Assembly: GCF_043951865.1 (NCBI RefSeq) | Contig: NZ_JBINJF010000008.1 | Span: forward strand, 1-64,000 | Reading direction: 5' to 3' | Source: JAMQKA01 sp043951865 | Lineage (GTDB): Bacteria; Bacteroidota; Rhodothermia; Balneolales; Balneolaceae | Length of the DNA stretch: 64,000 nt | Shown here: one piece after another, positions 44,999 to 52,758 of the stretch | How the letters are laid out: the number at the start of each line of letters is the position of its first letter | How positions within the stretch are numbered: position 1 is the stretch's first letter | The notes under the pieces: generated by a model | What the model saw: the letters and a program-made list of their open reading frames with translations, nothing else | Database searches by the model: none | What the model was told of the DNA's origin: nothing | Made by a program: the position numbers and the translations under genes

Positions 44999-45982
44999 AT
45001 GACTGACAATGATACAACAACCCCGAAGATCGCACTGCTGGATCCGGGGATCGCATCCTGCAGCTATGAAGAAACGTTGTTCACTGAACACGGGTACCAT
45101 TTCGAAGTCTTTGAGGGCGAGAAGGGAGATTACCAGTCAAAAATCAACCTGGCTTCTGATGCGGAGGGGATACTGATCCGTTTCACTGAAATCGACGATC
45201 GTTTCCTGGAGCAAACGCCAAACCTTAAAGCTGTTGCCCGCTATGGAGTGGGGTACGACAACATCGATGTCGACGCCTGTACCCGTTTTGGCGTCCGTTG
45301 CGCCAACGTTCGTGGATACGGCAACCATTCGGTCTCCGATCACGCCCTGGCACTCATCCTTGCCTGCGTGCGCATGCTAAAACCCGGCTATGAAAATATC
45401 TACACCCGCTTTGGAGGCGCCCCCTCCGATCGCGTCCCGGAGCTCCATGAACTGGTTCTTGGCATTCTCGGGCTGGGCCGGATCGGGGGGACCCTGGCTC
45501 AAAAAGCGGGCTCCCTGTTTAAAAGCGTTATCGCCTGCGACCCCTATGTCGAAGAGCAACAATTTGAGCGGGCAAACGCTCAGCCCGTTTCATACCATGA
45601 ACTGCTGCAAACGGCGGATGTCATCAGCATTCACTGTAACCTCACGGAGGAGACCCGCCACCTGATTAATAAGGAGGCCTTCGACCAGATGGAACGCGGC
45701 CCGATTCTGGTGAATACGGCCCGGGGGGAAGTGGTGGATGAGGAGGCCCTGCTGGAAGCCCTGGAAAGTGGATCTATTCACAGCGCGGGACTTGACGTTT
45801 TTAAAACGGAGCTTCCGGACCAGCTTTCACGCCGGCTTGTTGAGCATCCCCGCGTGATGGCCACGGGACACTATGCCTGGTTTTCTGACAGGGCACAGGA
45901 TGAACTGCAAAAAAGAACCGCCGACAACCTTTTGGCGATGCTGCAAGGGCAAAATCCGGAGGATTGCCTGAATCCTTTTTAA
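44999..45982 (+). CDS. D-isomer-specific 2-hydroxyacid dehydrogenase
   Basis: 327 residues from the ATG at 44999 (MTDNDTTTPKIALLDPG); the frame runs 46 codons further upstream but that leader is not family-like. The NAD-binding motif LGILGLGRIGGTLAQKAGSL is the GxGxxG. The catalytic Arg is in VNTARGEVVDEEALLEALES, the Glu near LDVFKTELPDQLS and the His in the unusual VMATGHYAWFSDRAQDEL ending. Related to phosphoglycerate and C-terminal-binding-protein-like dehydrogenases. Substrate unknown. It converges with the quinone-detoxification operon. Confidence 0.85.
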   Translation: MTDNDTTTPKIALLDPGIASCSYEETLFTEHGYHFEVFEGEKGDYQSKINLASDAEGILIRFTEIDDRFLEQTPNLKAVARYGVGYDNIDVDACTRFGVRCANVRGYGNHSVSDHALALILACVRMLKPGYENIYTRFGGAPSDRVPELHELVLGILGLGRIGGTLAQKAGSLFKSVIACDPYVEEQQFERANAQPVSYHELLQTADVISIHCNLTEETRHLINKEAFDQMERGPILVNTARGEVVDEEALLEALESGSIHSAGLDVFKTELPDQLSRRLVEHPRVMATGHYAWFSDRAQDELQKRTADNLLAMLQGQNPEDCLNPF

Positions 45983-46082
45983 CATTTTTGGGATATTAAA
46001 TCTTAGTCGCAAAGCAGACTTACTTCGACCCCGATATGTAGAACATCCTCTGAAATCACCGGACAATATTAGTTGTTGGTTT

Positions 46083-46126
46083 TACAAATAACTAAACTAA
46101 GCCTTCGCTGCGTTTACCCTGGTGGC
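46083..46126. repeat. Fragment of dispersed repeat C
   Basis: ACAAATAACTAAACTAAGCC followed by TTCGCTGCG, and then GGTGGCTCATAAC, resembles the end of copy C2 near 50992-51040. It fills the spacer between the dehydrogenase and the cupin gene and looks like a decayed copy. Confidence 0.4.
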
Positions 46127-46501
46127 TCATAACTCCCCAACAACTTGAAATTCGTCCAGCGTCACAAAAACGGACTTCCTCGGCTTGTTATCTACCGCCC
46201 TGCTTTTATGTCCCCGCCCCGTGGTGTCTTCGGCCAGCAAAACATCGCCGGTGCCAAAACGGCGGACCGTTCCGTCACTGATCTCCACATCCACCGCTCC
46301 ATCCAGCATGATGATGTACTGCCGCCGCGGGGCGTTGTGCCAGTCATAATCATAATCGGGCCCGGTCTCCCTGAAAACAATGCCTGTTGCATCCTCCCGT
46401 TCCGATAGACGCCCGATATCGCCCGCATCCTCCAGGGAAATCTCAATATCCTCAAAATGTGACTCCCCGTCTTCACCGCTGTATAACCTGGTTATCTGCA
46501 T
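46127..46501 (-). CDS. Cupin-like protein (124 aa)
   Basis: A single small beta-barrel of the cupin type: RQYIIMLDGAVDVEISDGTV then FGTGDVLLAEDTTGRGHKSR. The metal-site His residues expected in cupin motif 1 are partly replaced (the HNAPRR segment holds only one), so metal binding is doubtful. The role could be ligand binding in quinone stress or an accessory enzyme. Start ATG 46501 after AGGAG. It lies 9 bp after the FMN reductase gene and ends the mhq-like operon. Confidence 0.8.
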   Translation of the reverse strand: MQITRLYSGEDGESHFEDIEISLEDAGDIGRLSEREDATGIVFRETGPDYDYDWHNAPRRQYIIMLDGAVDVEISDGTVRRFGTGDVLLAEDTTGRGHKSRAVDNKPRKSVFVTLDEFQVVGEL

Positions 46502-46510
46502 AGGACTCCT

Positions 46511-47068
46511 CTACTGAAATTTCAATATCCACTCGTACAACGACTGCAGGTACCTGCCAAAATAATCCCTCGTTCGCTCGTCAACAAGCGTTCCCTCCGA
46601 ATCAAACTTTTCATGAGCCCGGTAGACCAGGATTTCCGGCTGGGGCATGCAATAGGAATTGGTAAACTCAAACGCCTGGCGAAGCTGGCTCTGTCCACGG
46701 GCGGAACCCGTCATACCGGGCGATGCCCCTACAATTCCGACCGGTTTCTCGTTAAGAGGCGCTTTCTTCGGGGGACGCGACGCCCAGTCAATCGCATTTT
46801 TCGTGACGGCCGGTACCCCGTGATTGTACTCCGGGGTGGCGATTAACAGTCCATCTGCGCGGTCGATCGCCTTCTTAAATTCGATCACCCGCTCCGGGTC
46901 GCCCTTTGCCTCCAGATCCGCATTGTACAGGGGAATACCCTCGAGATCGAAAAAATGGATCTCCATCTCTTCCGGGGACAGCTCTGCTGCGGCCCTGATC
47001 AGTGCTTTGTTGTATGAGCCTTCCCTGAGGCTCCCTGCAAAACCAAGTACGTTAATTGGCTTGTTCAT
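46511..47068 (-). CDS. NADPH-dependent FMN reductase (quinone/azo/chromate reductase type)
   Basis: 185 residues of the flavodoxin-like NAD(P)H-dependent FMN reductase family. The FMN phosphate loop GFAGSLREGSYNKALIRAAA is at 9-28, and the second FMN segment is TPEYNHGVPAVTKNAIDWAS. Such enzymes reduce quinones in two-electron steps, or reduce azo dyes and chromate. Start ATG 47068. It lies 39 bp after the MhqD-like hydrolase gene. In an mhq-type operon it would occupy the position held by a nitroreductase (MhqN) in Bacillus, an analogous reductive role. Confidence 0.9.
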   Translation of the reverse strand: MNKPINVLGFAGSLREGSYNKALIRAAAELSPEEMEIHFFDLEGIPLYNADLEAKGDPERVIEFKKAIDRADGLLIATPEYNHGVPAVTKNAIDWASRPPKKAPLNEKPVGIVGASPGMTGSARGQSQLRQAFEFTNSYCMPQPEILVYRAHEKFDSEGTLVDERTRDYFGRYLQSLYEWILKFQ

Positions 47069-47107
47069 GGTGTAAGTCTTGATTAGAAATTGTAAGTGCG
47101 TAAAAAA

Positions 47108-47782
47108 TTACGAAGTTAACAGCTCTGCCATCATTCCGCGGATCGTTTTGATCTCATCGTCGTTGACCGTGTGGGGCATCCCCTTGTAGAGTTTTTTGGT
47201 TACTTCCGCTCCAAGGGATTTTAATACCTGTTCCGTCTCGTTCACCCGTTCCTTGGGGATGTGGGGATCGACCGTACTGCACCCAAGGAATACGGGCGTT
47301 TTTTCGAGATCGCCCTCATACTCATCAAACTGGATTTCAGGACCAATAAGGCCACCGCTTAAGCCGACCACTCCGCCGTACCGTGCAGGATGGCGCGCAG
47401 CAAATTCGGTTGCCAGGCAGGCACCCTGTGAAAAGCCCAGCAGCATAATCTTGTTTTTGGGGATCCCCTGGTCCTCGATCGACCGGATCAAATCGTACAG
47501 TTTTTGCAACCCGGAGGAGATACCCGGCTGATTTTTTTCCTTCGGTTCGAGGAAGGAGTACGGGTACCACGTATGGTTGGCGGCCTTGGGCGCCACGTAG
47601 TGAAAGTCGGGCTGCGCAAACTGGTCGGCCAGCGAAAACATACCTTCTGCAGAGGCCCCGCGCCCGTGCACCAGGATCATTGCGGCTTTTGCTTTTTCCA
47701 CGGATGAACCGTAGGTCTGTTCCCCCTGCTTTTGATGAGGACCTTCGAACGGGTCGTCCGGATCTACTCTGAATAATGGCAT
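47108..47782 (-). CDS. MhqD-like alpha/beta hydrolase (phospholipase/carboxylesterase family)
   Basis: 224 residues. The nucleophile elbow GFSQG in IMLLGFSQGACLATEFAARH, the oxyanion segment LVHGRGASAEGM near residue 38, the catalytic Asp in CSTVDPHIPKER and the His in KGMPHTVNDDE complete a Ser-Asp-His triad. The family includes Bacillus subtilis MhqD, a hydrolase of the MhqR regulon. It is placed between a ring-cleaving dioxygenase and an FMN reductase. Start ATG 47782. Confidence 0.88.
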   Translation of the reverse strand: MPLFRVDPDDPFEGPHQKQGEQTYGSSVEKAKAAMILVHGRGASAEGMFSLADQFAQPDFHYVAPKAANHTWYPYSFLEPKEKNQPGISSGLQKLYDLIRSIEDQGIPKNKIMLLGFSQGACLATEFAARHPARYGGVVGLSGGLIGPEIQFDEYEGDLEKTPVFLGCSTVDPHIPKERVNETEQVLKSLGAEVTKKLYKGMPHTVNDDEIKTIRGMMAELLTS

Positions 47783-47868
47783 AAAAACCTGTTGTTTTTT
47801 TCTGGTTGAAGAGAGTGGAAAAAAGGCTTGTACCAGCTCTCGCTGGATATGGTTACAGCGGCTGCTCC

Positions 47869-48801
47869 TCAGATGTTGATCTCCGGCAGCCGTTTTTCAA
47901 TCATCTCCCGTTTGCCCTCGAGCCAGGGAGGCAATATCAATTTTTCTCCCAGCTTGTCGGGATCTTCATCCACATCATAACCGGGTCCTTCTGTAGCCAT
48001 TTCGAACAGCACCCCGCCCGGCTCCCGAAAATAGACCGAGTGAAACCAGTGGCGGTCGATAATCTGCGAAGGCTGCAAACCCATGTCAATGACCTCCTGG
48101 CGAAGTGATTCCAGCTCTTCGTCATCGCGGGCCCGAAATGCCACGTGATGAATAATGCCCCGCCCGTTGGCCGACGGTTTCGACTCCCCCTCCTCAATAA
48201 TTACGGCACGCCCGATCGGGGCATCCGTGGTGTAGAGAGTATGCTTTTCGCTGCGGGACGTTTCCCGGAATCCAAAAAGTTCATTGAGGATACGGGCCGT
48301 AGGTTCCTGCTGTTTCAACCGGAGTGTGGTTCCCCAAAACCCCCGGATGGCGTACTTTTCGTGCACGGTGCCTTCCGACCAGCCCGGGAGATCGGCCACC
48401 TGATCATCAAATACAAGTTCAAGCTGCATGTTGTCGGGGTCCCTGAACCGCATCACCGGCCGCCCAAACCGGTCAAAGGGTCCGTCAAAGGCGATATCCT
48501 GCTCCCCGAACCGCTCTGCCCAGAACTCCTGCGACCCATCCGGCACCGACAGAGAAACCGCCACCGCCTCACCAAGACCGGGCTTTCCCTGGACTGCCAT
48601 CGGCCACGGAAAGAAGGTGAGTCCCGATCCCGGAGAACCTGTTGCATTACCATAGAAAAGGTGATAAGTCCCCGGATCATCCTGATTGACCGATTTTTTT
48701 ACCAATCGCATTCCCAGCTTTTTGACATAGAACTCAGCGTTTCGGCCCGGATCCCCGGCCAGTGCTGTTATATGGTGAATTCCTTTATAATGTGTTTCCA
48801 T
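47869..48801 (-). CDS. Ring-cleaving dioxygenase, MhqO-like (copy B)
   Basis: 310 residues from ATG 48801. Two tandem VOC domains: IHHITALAGDPGRNAEFYVK starts the first and IIHHVAFRARDDEELESLRQ the second. Predicted Fe(II) ligands are the His of IHHIT, His of IIHHV and Glu near the end (GGVLFEMATEGP). Related to Bacillus MhqO/MhqE, which handle hydroquinone-type electrophiles. It is closely similar in motif order to copy A at 48891-49820, so a tandem duplication; differences in loops (FNWTHSVYFREPGG against KDRRYFKSVYFYESGG) may give different substrate range. Confidence 0.87.
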   Translation of the reverse strand: METHYKGIHHITALAGDPGRNAEFYVKKLGMRLVKKSVNQDDPGTYHLFYGNATGSPGSGLTFFPWPMAVQGKPGLGEAVAVSLSVPDGSQEFWAERFGEQDIAFDGPFDRFGRPVMRFRDPDNMQLELVFDDQVADLPGWSEGTVHEKYAIRGFWGTTLRLKQQEPTARILNELFGFRETSRSEKHTLYTTDAPIGRAVIIEEGESKPSANGRGIIHHVAFRARDDEELESLRQEVIDMGLQPSQIIDRHWFHSVYFREPGGVLFEMATEGPGYDVDEDPDKLGEKLILPPWLEGKREMIEKRLPEINI

Positions 48802-48890
48802 AATTTTGTGAATTAAGTAATGATTATTTCGCAAACCCCCACATCTAATGCCCCATGACCCAAGACCCAAGACTCAAGACCATTCAATCC

Positions 48891-49820
48891 CTAAACTTTC
48901 AACTCCGGCAGATCGGCTTCAATAAGCGCACGGCGATTCTCAAGCCACCCGGGAAGCTTCAGGGTCTCTCCCAGCTGTTCAACCGGCTCATCGCGATCAA
49001 AGCCCGGTCCCTCTGTGGCAACTTCAAAAAGTACTCCCCCCGATTCATAAAAATAAACCGATTTAAAATACCGGCGATCCTTTTGTTCGGTCACGTGGTA
49101 GCCCTCCTCCACCAGGCGCCTGCGGATAGCTTGCTGCTCAGCTTCATCCTTGGCCCTGAAAGCGATATGGTGCACCGTGCCCTTGCCCGGCTTGCCGTCC
49201 AGCTCCGACTGGTCGATAATCTCAATCGCGGAACCCAGCCGGGTGCCAGACTCAAACAGGTGACGATCGTCAAATTCATCTGTTTTTCTATACCCGAGGT
49301 GTTCCTCAAGCAGTTGTCCCGTCGGGCGGTAATCATCTTCTGCCAGCGTAGCCCCGTGAAACCCGCGAATGGCATGCTCAGAAGGAAGCGCTCCCCCCGA
49401 CCAGCCCTCGATGTCATTCACACCGGCCGTCTCTACCAGCTCGAGGTGTAGCCCGTTGGGATCTTGCAGTCCGAGCACTTTTTTGCCAAAACGGGTAAAG
49501 GGTTCAATAACATCGATATCCTGCTGATCCAGGTGGTTACCCCACACCTCAATCGCCCCTTCCGGCACTGCAAAGCTTACCGCCACCACTTGTCCCCGGC
49601 CCGGCTTCCCCTGCTGCAGGTGAGACCACGGGAAAAAAGTCAGCACCGAACCCGGCCGGCCGAACTCATCGCCGTAATACAGGTGGTAGACCGAGGGATC
49701 ATCAAAATTGACAGTCTTTTTCACCAGCCGCATTCCCATTACCCGGGTATAAAAATCCAGATTTTTCTGCGGGTTTCCGGCAATGGCGGTTATGTGATGA
49801 ATTCCTTTGCTGTGTTCCAT
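48891..49820 (-). CDS. Ring-cleaving dioxygenase, MhqO-like (copy A)
   Basis: 309 residues from ATG 49820 after AGGAACTC. Ordered blocks are IHHITAIAGNPQKNLDFYTR, VNFDDPSVYHLYYGDEFGRP, the second-domain HHIAFRAKDEAEQQAIRRRL and ESGGVLFEVATEGPGFDRDE. It is the first gene of the operon and stands directly downstream of the perfect palindrome at 49845-49862. The paralogue follows at 89 bp. It probably opens hydroquinone or catechol rings, as inferred for MhqO. Confidence 0.87.
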   Translation of the reverse strand: MEHSKGIHHITAIAGNPQKNLDFYTRVMGMRLVKKTVNFDDPSVYHLYYGDEFGRPGSVLTFFPWSHLQQGKPGRGQVVAVSFAVPEGAIEVWGNHLDQQDIDVIEPFTRFGKKVLGLQDPNGLHLELVETAGVNDIEGWSGGALPSEHAIRGFHGATLAEDDYRPTGQLLEEHLGYRKTDEFDDRHLFESGTRLGSAIEIIDQSELDGKPGKGTVHHIAFRAKDEAEQQAIRRRLVEEGYHVTEQKDRRYFKSVYFYESGGVLFEVATEGPGFDRDEPVEQLGETLKLPGWLENRRALIEADLPELKV

Positions 49821-49838
49821 GAGTTCCTGTATTTAATT

Positions 49839-49862
49839 CGAAAATAGTTTAACATTAAACTA
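49839..49862 (-). promoter_or_regulatory. Candidate operator palindrome and -7 element of the mhq-like operon
   Basis: TAGTTTAA-CA-TTAAACTA (49845-49862) is a perfect palindrome with 8-bp arms and a 2-bp spacer. It starts 25 bp upstream of the first ATG of the operon. On the minus strand, TATTTTCG (complement of 49839-49846) is close to the TAnnTTTG -7 consensus and overlaps one arm. A repressor bound here would block the promoter. The 18-bp size fits a MarR- or MhqR-type dimer; the matching regulator gene is not obvious in the window. Confidence 0.6.
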
Positions 49863-50176
49863 AATAAATTGCAATCAATATATTCTATTGGGTTCATCAG
49901 CGCTACCAAATCCACATTAACTCCCTTTAATTCGTTCACATTCTACAAGGTTAAAAGCTGTCGTTTTGCAGCAGCTTGCATAAAAGCAGAAGGAGAAATT
50001 GGCAGGCACTTTCAACCACCAGAAATCGTTGCCACCACTGTTCACTTTTATCATAATATTCCTTTTACTACTATTTATTATTTATGTGAATTTAATGGGT
50101 AGTGACTTTATAAAACCACTATTTCAACCAGGGTCAATATCACCGTTTTCCATCCAACCTTATTGCGTTACAGTAT

Positions 50177-50950
50177 ATGATAAATTTTACGAATAATTCG
50201 AAAACAGGATTGGCCCTGGGCGGCGGCGCTGCTCTGGGAGCAGCCCATATCGGGGTTTTGAAAGCACTGGAGGAGCATGGCCAGCAGATCGACTATGTCA
50301 GCGGTACCAGCATCGGCGCAATGATTGGCGCCTTCTATGCCTTTGGCATGAGCGTGGAAGAGATCGAAAAAATTGCTGTTAACCTGAGATGGCTGGATGT
50401 TTCAAGCCTGTCTGTTTCCAGGATGGGGCTGCTCTCCAATCAAAAGCTGGGCAATTTGGTAAGAGAAGAGCTTGGAGATGTAATGATCGAGGAGGCTCCC
50501 AAACCGCTGGCGATTGTTGCCACCGACCTGGCCAGCGGACGGAAAGTGGTATTTCGCGAGGGCGATCTCGCTACCGCGGTGATGGCCAGCACCTGCATCC
50601 CCGGCATCTTCATACCGGTTGAAACCGACGGCAAGCTACTGGTGGATGGCGGCCTTGTCGAAAATGTGCCCATTCAAAGCCTTAAAACGATCGGGGCTAA
50701 AAAAATTATCGCCGTTGATATCAACGCCATGCGACTGTACAAAAAGCCGGATGATATCATCGAGGTGATCACCAATGCGCTGGACATTGCAATCGAAAAC
50801 CTCTCCAGGGCCAAAGCGGACGAGGTAGACCTGTTGATACGTCCGAAACTCGCATCCTACAGCCGCACGGTCGATGACCCCGAAAAACTCAGGGAATTGA
50901 TTGACAAGGGGTACCACGCAGCCAATAAGAAGCTGAATAGCTACAAGTAA
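50177..50950 (+). CDS. Patatin-like phospholipase
   Basis: 257 residues. The oxyanion loop GGGAALGAAHIGVLKALEEH (15-34), the nucleophile GTSIG (43-47, Ser45), and the partner Asp in DGGLVENVPIQ (near 155) make the patatin Ser-Asp dyad. No signal peptide, so probably a cytoplasmic lipase of the RssA/YlbK kind. It starts at ATG 50177 in the region divergent from the mhq-like operon. The 355-bp spacer between them contains the operon operator and nothing else recognisable. Confidence 0.92.
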   Translation: MINFTNNSKTGLALGGGAALGAAHIGVLKALEEHGQQIDYVSGTSIGAMIGAFYAFGMSVEEIEKIAVNLRWLDVSSLSVSRMGLLSNQKLGNLVREELGDVMIEEAPKPLAIVATDLASGRKVVFREGDLATAVMASTCIPGIFIPVETDGKLLVDGGLVENVPIQSLKTIGAKKIIAVDINAMRLYKKPDDIIEVITNALDIAIENLSRAKADEVDLLIRPKLASYSRTVDDPEKLRELIDKGYHAANKKLNSYK

Positions 50951-50987
50951 AAACCAGTGTATTAACCACAACCCAATACAAATAACC

Positions 50988-51150
50988 GATAACAAATAAC
51001 TAAACTTCGCCTGTGCTGCGCTTGTCCCGGGCGGCTCATAAATCCTAGGCCGGAAGGGGATGGGTAAATAGGAATGTAGAATAAGAAATAACGAATTTCG
51101 AAGGAATGCCGGGATGAAGAACACAGGTCTCTCGCCCATGTGGCAGTTAT
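50988..51150 (-). repeat. Dispersed repeat C, copy C2 (inverted)
   Basis: Reverse complement of this stretch reads TTCATCCCGGCATTCCTTCG ... TCCCCTTCCGGCCTAGGATT ... GCGAAGTTTAGTTATTTG, matching copy C1 at 4758-4922 over about 150 bp. It lies between the patatin gene and the convergent sulfatase gene. Confidence 0.65.
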
Positions 51151-51188
51151 GAAAAGCTAGCAAAATATATGATTCAACATGCATTCCT

Positions 51189-52604
51189 TTACTCTTGATA
51201 TTCCGCCTTTAATTTTTCCCTTTCCTTTGAAAAGCAACAAGCCGATGGTTGTTCGGGTAAAGATTCTTCAATCGTTTTCATTTGCTCCCATAGCTCCTTA
51301 ACCCTTTCCGGTCTTTGGGCCGACCGGTCTTCCTGTTCTGCCCAATCAGTATCGATATTGTACAATTCCGTGCGGTCCATTTCCTCATTTACCAGAAGCT
51401 TCCAGTTCTCATCCTGTATGCCTGCACTTGGCCAAAAACCGGGTCGCTCGCGGGCATAACGCCAGTCCCAGTAGATAGGCTTCTGCCGGTCGTATGATTT
51501 GCCCATGATGGCTGGCACAAGACTCTCCCCATCAGGTTGATAATTTTCAGGATAGGATGCCCCCGCCAGTTCCACAAATGTGGGCAGCAGATCTACAGCC
51601 GCCATTTCTGTAGTCTTGTCCACCGTTCCGGCCGGTGCTTGTCCCGGCCACCGCACGATAAACGGAACCCGAACACCACCGGCAAATAAGGAGCGCTTGC
51701 GCCCCTTAAGCCCACCTGTTTCACCTACCGAGTAATAGCTCCCCAAACCGGGCCCGGTCGAGTTATCGTCAATACTCTTTCTATTACCAGTTATTTCAGG
51801 ACCATTGTCCGATGAAAATATCACCAGCGTATTTTCATCCAGCCCCAATTCCTTCAGTGCCGCAAATAGTTCTCCTATGCGGGCATCATATTCCGCCACT
51901 ACAGCGGCATAGACCTGTTGCTGCTCATCCAAATTGTCAAACTGGTTCAAATATTTAAGCCTGGGATAATGCGGGGTGTGTGTCGCATGAATCCAGGCAT
52001 TGACAAAGAAGGGCTGATCTTTATGGCGCCTTACAAAGTCAATGGTTTTATAGATGGTAGAGTCTGCCTGCATCTGGTGCAATCGTCCGGGCAGATTAAA
52101 CGCACCATATTCGTCATACCCATATTCCAGCGGGGATGGAGCATCTTGCACATGAGTATTGGAAAGATGCCACTTGCCAAAGTGAGCCGTGGCATAGCCC
52201 GCCTCTTTTAACATGCGAGGCAACATCGGGGCGTTGGGATCCAACCAGTCCGGCATATCCCGGTTCATATGGGATTCTACAGAAGCAAAATGGCCATGCA
52301 CGCTGTGACGAGCGGGGAACTGCCCGGTCATCAGCGCTACCCTGCTGGGAGAACATACGGGATTGACCACCGAAAAATTTTGGAAATCGATACCTTCCGA
52401 AGCCATCTTATCCAAATTTGGGGTCTCACAGTAGGAACAACCATGGATTCCCAAATCACCATACCCCCAATCATCCGCATAAATGAAAATGATATTGGGT
52501 TGCTCTATCTCCTGAGATGCTGCTTCTTCTGTTCCATCTCCCTGACAATTATATAGCAGCATTAGGGATATCATTAAGTTGATAATGGCCCATTTGTTCA
52601 TCAT
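51189..52604 (-). CDS. Sulfatase (arylsulfatase-type), lipoprotein
   Basis: 471 residues with a lipobox (LMLLYNC, Cys20). PNIIFIYADDWGYGDLGIHG starts the alkaline-phosphatase-like fold with the Asp metal ligands. The formylglycine signature is CSPSR (84-88, Cys84 modified), within NPVCSPSRVALMTGQ. HFGKWHLSN and later FSSDNGPEITGN supply the other active-site residues. It releases sulfate from sulfated compounds, probably at the cell surface. No anaerobic or FGE-type maturase is linked. Start ATG 52604. Confidence 0.93.
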   Translation of the reverse strand: MMNKWAIINLMISLMLLYNCQGDGTEEAASQEIEQPNIIFIYADDWGYGDLGIHGCSYCETPNLDKMASEGIDFQNFSVVNPVCSPSRVALMTGQFPARHSVHGHFASVESHMNRDMPDWLDPNAPMLPRMLKEAGYATAHFGKWHLSNTHVQDAPSPLEYGYDEYGAFNLPGRLHQMQADSTIYKTIDFVRRHKDQPFFVNAWIHATHTPHYPRLKYLNQFDNLDEQQQVYAAVVAEYDARIGELFAALKELGLDENTLVIFSSDNGPEITGNRKSIDDNSTGPGLGSYYSVGETGGLKGRKRSLFAGGVRVPFIVRWPGQAPAGTVDKTTEMAAVDLLPTFVELAGASYPENYQPDGESLVPAIMGKSYDRQKPIYWDWRYARERPGFWPSAGIQDENWKLLVNEEMDRTELYNIDTDWAEQEDRSAQRPERVKELWEQMKTIEESLPEQPSACCFSKEREKLKAEYQE

Positions 52605-52640
52605 AGCTCAGTTTTTTACTTAATTTACATTTTCATCTAT

Positions 52641-52727
52641 AGAGGGCTTTGCAAAATCCACCGATCATGGTTCTGAGGGAGTTATACTCCCTCAGAATGA
52701 GGAATTGAGAGTTTTGCAAAACCCTCT
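52641..52727. mobile_element. Dispersed repeat D, copy D3 (compact 87-bp MITE-like element)
   Basis: The ends AGAGGGCTTTGCAAAAT (52641-52657) and GTTTTGCAAAACCCTCT (52711-52727) are inverted repeats matching at 15 of 17 positions. Inside, an 11-bp perfect hairpin (TCTGAGGGAGT, 3-nt loop, ACTCCCTCAGA; 52672-52696) sits between them. No coding capacity. Two more degenerate copies lie at 10503-10623 and 10911-11022. The short size, inverted ends and spread are those of a miniature inverted-repeat element; its transposase is not in the window. Confidence 0.7.
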
Positions 52728-52758
52728 TATAGCATGAGACCCATTAACCAGTAACGAA

